Source: Intestinimonas butyriciproducens
GTDB taxonomy: Bacteria > Bacillota > Clostridia > Oscillospirales > Oscillospiraceae
DNA length: 64,000 nt
Assembly: GCF_004154955.1 (NCBI RefSeq)
Contig: NZ_CP011524.1
Coordinates: forward strand, 1 to 64,000
Direction of reading: 5' to 3'
This document shows, piece by piece, positions 62,181 to 64,000 of this stretch (position 1 is its first letter; each line of letters opens with the position of its first letter). The notes under the pieces were generated by a model, which was given only the letters and a program-made list of their open reading frames with translations, searched no databases and had not been told where the DNA came from. The position numbers were made by a program, and so were the translations under genes.

Positions 62181-62423
62181 TTGTTTGAAACGTATAGAAT
62201 TATTGTGCAGCCCGGTGGAAAGCTGTCCGCACAGCCGCATCTGAAAGGCGCGGAGGAGTTTATCACGGTCTTTGTGGGCGCGGTTGAAATTGTGGTTTCA
62301 AATGATCGCTACAGACTTGAAAAAGGCGATTCGATCCGGTTTTGCGCGGATGTTCCTCACGCCTGCTTGAATCCGGGGGCAGAGACGGCAGAATTGAGCA
62401 TGCTGATTTACTATAACAAATAA
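62181..62423 (+). pseudogene. Cupin fragment, C-terminal part of an XRE-cupin regulator
   Basis: The frame encodes about 80 residues that match only the cupin half of XRE-cupin_2 regulators (FETYRIIVQPGG, GAEEFITVFVGAVEI, DSIRFCADVPHACLNPG). The HTH half is missing and the upstream sequence has stops. The TTG start lacks a good ribosome-binding site, and the composition is less GC-rich. I read it as a decayed regulator, though a stand-alone cupin cannot be excluded. Confidence 0.55.
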
Positions 62424-62429
62424 GAAAAT

Positions 62430-62449
62430 AACGCAGATGTTCCTGCGTT
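62430..62449 (+). terminator. Short hairpin after the cupin fragment
   Basis: AACGCAG pairs with CTGCGTT over a 6-nt loop, followed by TCTC only. It is a weak terminator at best. Confidence 0.5.
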
Positions 62450-62468
62450 TCTCAAAAATAAATGCGTA

Positions 62469-62504
62469 TGGGGGTGACGCTTTCTGAAGCGTCACCCCCA
62501 TTTT
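62469..62504. terminator. Terminator of the second MATE gene
   Basis: A 14-bp stem of TGGGGGTGACGCTT with its complement over TCTG (62469-62500) has TTTT on the plus side and TTTATTTTTG further on the minus side. Confidence 0.82.
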
Positions 62505-62527
62505 ATGGGCGCAGATGGACGGGGCGG

Positions 62528-63913
62528 TCAGGCCGCCTCCCGGTCCGCCGAGGCGTCCCGCTCCCGCAGGATACGGGGGAACTTCCACAGGAACACCAGG
62601 CCCGTGCAGGTGGCGGCGCAGACGTCCGCCACAGGCTCGGCCAGATAGACGGCAAAGACCTGGTTGGAGAGAAAGTGGGGCAGGATATAGATCAGAGGGA
62701 TGAGAAGGGCGATCTTCCGCAGCAGGGCGAGGAAGAGGGAGACCTTGGCCTGCCCCAGGGCCACGAAGGTCTGCTGGCAGGAGAACTGCATCCCCAGCAT
62801 GAACATGCCCCCGAAATAGACGTGCAGGGCCCACTCGGCGGCCCGGACCAGCTCCTCCTTGTCGTTGAAGATGGAGATAAAGACGCAGGGGAAGAGCTGT
62901 ACGGACAGGAAGAAGACGGTGCTCAGCGCGATACAGGAGAGGAAGAGCAGCTTGAAGGTCCGTCGGACCCGGTCCGTCTTGCCTGCGCCGAAGTTGAAAC
63001 CCAGGATCGGCTGGGCGCCCTGGGTGAGGCCCTGGAGGGGCATCACCAGCACTTGCATGATGGAGGAGGCGATGGTCATGGCCCCCACGTAGGTGTCGCC
63101 GCCGTAGAGCTTGAGAGAGGAGTTAAGGGCGATGTTCACCAGGCTTTCGGTGGACTGCATGATGAAGGGGGACACGCCGATGGCCATGACGGGAAGGAGC
63201 ACCTTGGGATCCAGGCGCAGGTGCCTGGCCTGGATGGTGAGCCTGGACCGCTTTCCCGTGAGGAACTTGAGGACCCACAGGGCGGATACGGCCTGGGAGA
63301 GGATGGTGGCCAGGGCCGCGCCCTGCACGCCCATATCAAAGCCGAAGATCAAGACGGGGTCCAGCACGATGTTGCACACCGCGCCGATGATGACCGTCAG
63401 CATGGAGACGGTGGAAAAGCCCTGGGTGGTGATGAAGTTGTTGAGCCCCAGAGAGAACTGCACCGCGATGGTGCCCCAGAGATAGATCCCAAGATAGTCC
63501 GAGGCGTAGCCCAAGGTGTTCTCGCTGGCGCCGAAGAGGAGCAGCATAGGGTCCTTGAAGACCTGGAAGAGCACGGTGACCACGAGGGAGATGACCACCA
63601 GCAGAGCGGTGCAGCCGCCCAGAATGGCGTTGGCCCCCTCTTGGTCCCCCGCCCCCATGCGGATGGCGGCCTTGGAGCCGCCGCCCATGCCCGCCAGGGC
63701 GGAGAGGGCGGAGATGAACATGATGACGGGAAAGGCCACGCCCAGGCCCGTGAGGGCCAGATCGCCGGTCCCCTCGATATGGCCGATGTACATCCGGTCC
63801 ACGATGTTGTAGAGGGCGTTCACCAGTTGAGCGGTGATGGCCGGGATGGCCAGCCGTATCAGCAGCGACCCTATGGGGTCGTTTCCAAGATCATTCTGGC
63901 GCTTGGATTTCAA
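62528..63913 (-). CDS. MATE-family multidrug exporter, second copy
   Basis: This 461-residue MATE protein has the family start DPIGSLLIRLAIPAITAQLVNALYNIVDRMYIG and twelve helices, including ITTQGFSTVSMLTVIIGAVCNI. TTG 63913 is the likely start because AAGGAG lies eight bases upstream. It belongs to a different MATE subgroup from the copy at 60792 (PIGSLLIRLAIP type, common in Clostridia). A partly visible gene lies just upstream on the same strand, possibly its regulator. Confidence 0.93.
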   Translation of the reverse strand: MKSKRQNDLGNDPIGSLLIRLAIPAITAQLVNALYNIVDRMYIGHIEGTGDLALTGLGVAFPVIMFISALSALAGMGGGSKAAIRMGAGDQEGANAILGGCTALLVVISLVVTVLFQVFKDPMLLLFGASENTLGYASDYLGIYLWGTIAVQFSLGLNNFITTQGFSTVSMLTVIIGAVCNIVLDPVLIFGFDMGVQGAALATILSQAVSALWVLKFLTGKRSRLTIQARHLRLDPKVLLPVMAIGVSPFIMQSTESLVNIALNSSLKLYGGDTYVGAMTIASSIMQVLVMPLQGLTQGAQPILGFNFGAGKTDRVRRTFKLLFLSCIALSTVFFLSVQLFPCVFISIFNDKEELVRAAEWALHVYFGGMFMLGMQFSCQQTFVALGQAKVSLFLALLRKIALLIPLIYILPHFLSNQVFAVYLAEPVADVCAATCTGLVFLWKFPRILRERDASADREAA

Positions 63914-63937
63914 AGTATCGTCTCCTTCTTTCTGGTT

Positions 63938-64000
63938 TCAGTGCTTGCCGGCGGAGGGCTCCCCGTCCTCGCTCTCCAGAAAATAGGTGGCCTCCATGTC
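63938..64000 (-). CDS. C-terminal end of an upstream gene, partial
   Basis: Only the last 20 codons are inside the window (ending FLESEDGEPSAGKH and a TGA stop at 63940-63938). It lies 24 bases before the MATE start on the same strand. The family cannot be told from this piece; MATE genes of this subgroup often follow MarR- or TetR-type regulators. Confidence 0.5.
   Translation of the reverse strand, partial: DMEATYFLESEDGEPSAGKH

Overview
The window opens on the dnaA start codon and runs clockwise from a chromosomal origin. The order dnaA, oriC, dnaN, yaaA, recF, remB, gyrB, gyrA is the Gram-positive origin layout. High GC, a germination protease (gpr), a T-box leader on glyS, single-chain GlyS, YlmH, YnzC, RemB and LPXTG/sortase elements point to a spore-forming, high-GC member of the Clostridia. 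An Oscillospiraceae relative of Flavonifractor, Intestinimonas or Lawsonibacter is my inference. Several starts look like TTG or GTG, chosen because a strong Shine-Dalgarno sequence precedes them.

Region by region: 1-10450 holds replication and topology genes, with a lipoprotein gene between gyrB and gyrA, then rnhA. 10449-15900 is a minus-strand block: an AEC transporter, a pentapeptide-repeat protein, an LtaS-like phosphotransferase and glyS with its T-box. 16022-20660 holds a secreted beta-helix protein, gpr, rpsT and a LexA-autoregulated operon that also carries ogt. 20717-24977 is a MarR plus heterodimeric ABC exporter operon. 25113-31584 contains an HExxH lipoprotein, a catalytically degenerate P-type-ATPase-like membrane protein, rlmB and ftsH. 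31637-38834 is one minus-strand run: a BTAD regulator with a degenerate GGDEF-like tail, a sortase, a transglutaminase, then a GspF/PilC protein, four small pilin-like proteins without a recognisable prepilin-peptidase site, and PilT.

40181-41401 is an AT-rich island of two tandem units of about 0.6 kb. Each unit is a self-contained cassette (promoter, small secreted or lipoprotein gene, terminator). The ends are conserved, the central genes are unrelated, and the island has imperfect terminal inverted repeats abutted by an exact 8-bp direct repeat. No transposase or integrase is present. This is the strongest candidate for something undescribed.

41554-50124 has cspA behind a leader terminator, a minus-strand operon (sel1-repeat giant, ybaK-like, ylmH, ynzC, MBL-fold enzyme), tRNA-Arg(CCT) and typA. 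50380-58349 has an ene-reductase, a miniature LPETG protein that could be a substrate of the sortase, mnmA, mnmG, a DEAD-box helicase and a shikimate-kinase-like protein whose mRNA begins in a long hairpin. 58546-64000 holds a CmpB-type membrane protein, an XRE regulator, a 53-residue protein, a MerR regulator diverging from a MATE exporter across a textbook 19-bp-spacer promoter, a cupin fragment and a second MATE exporter. No rRNA, CRISPR array or prophage was seen.
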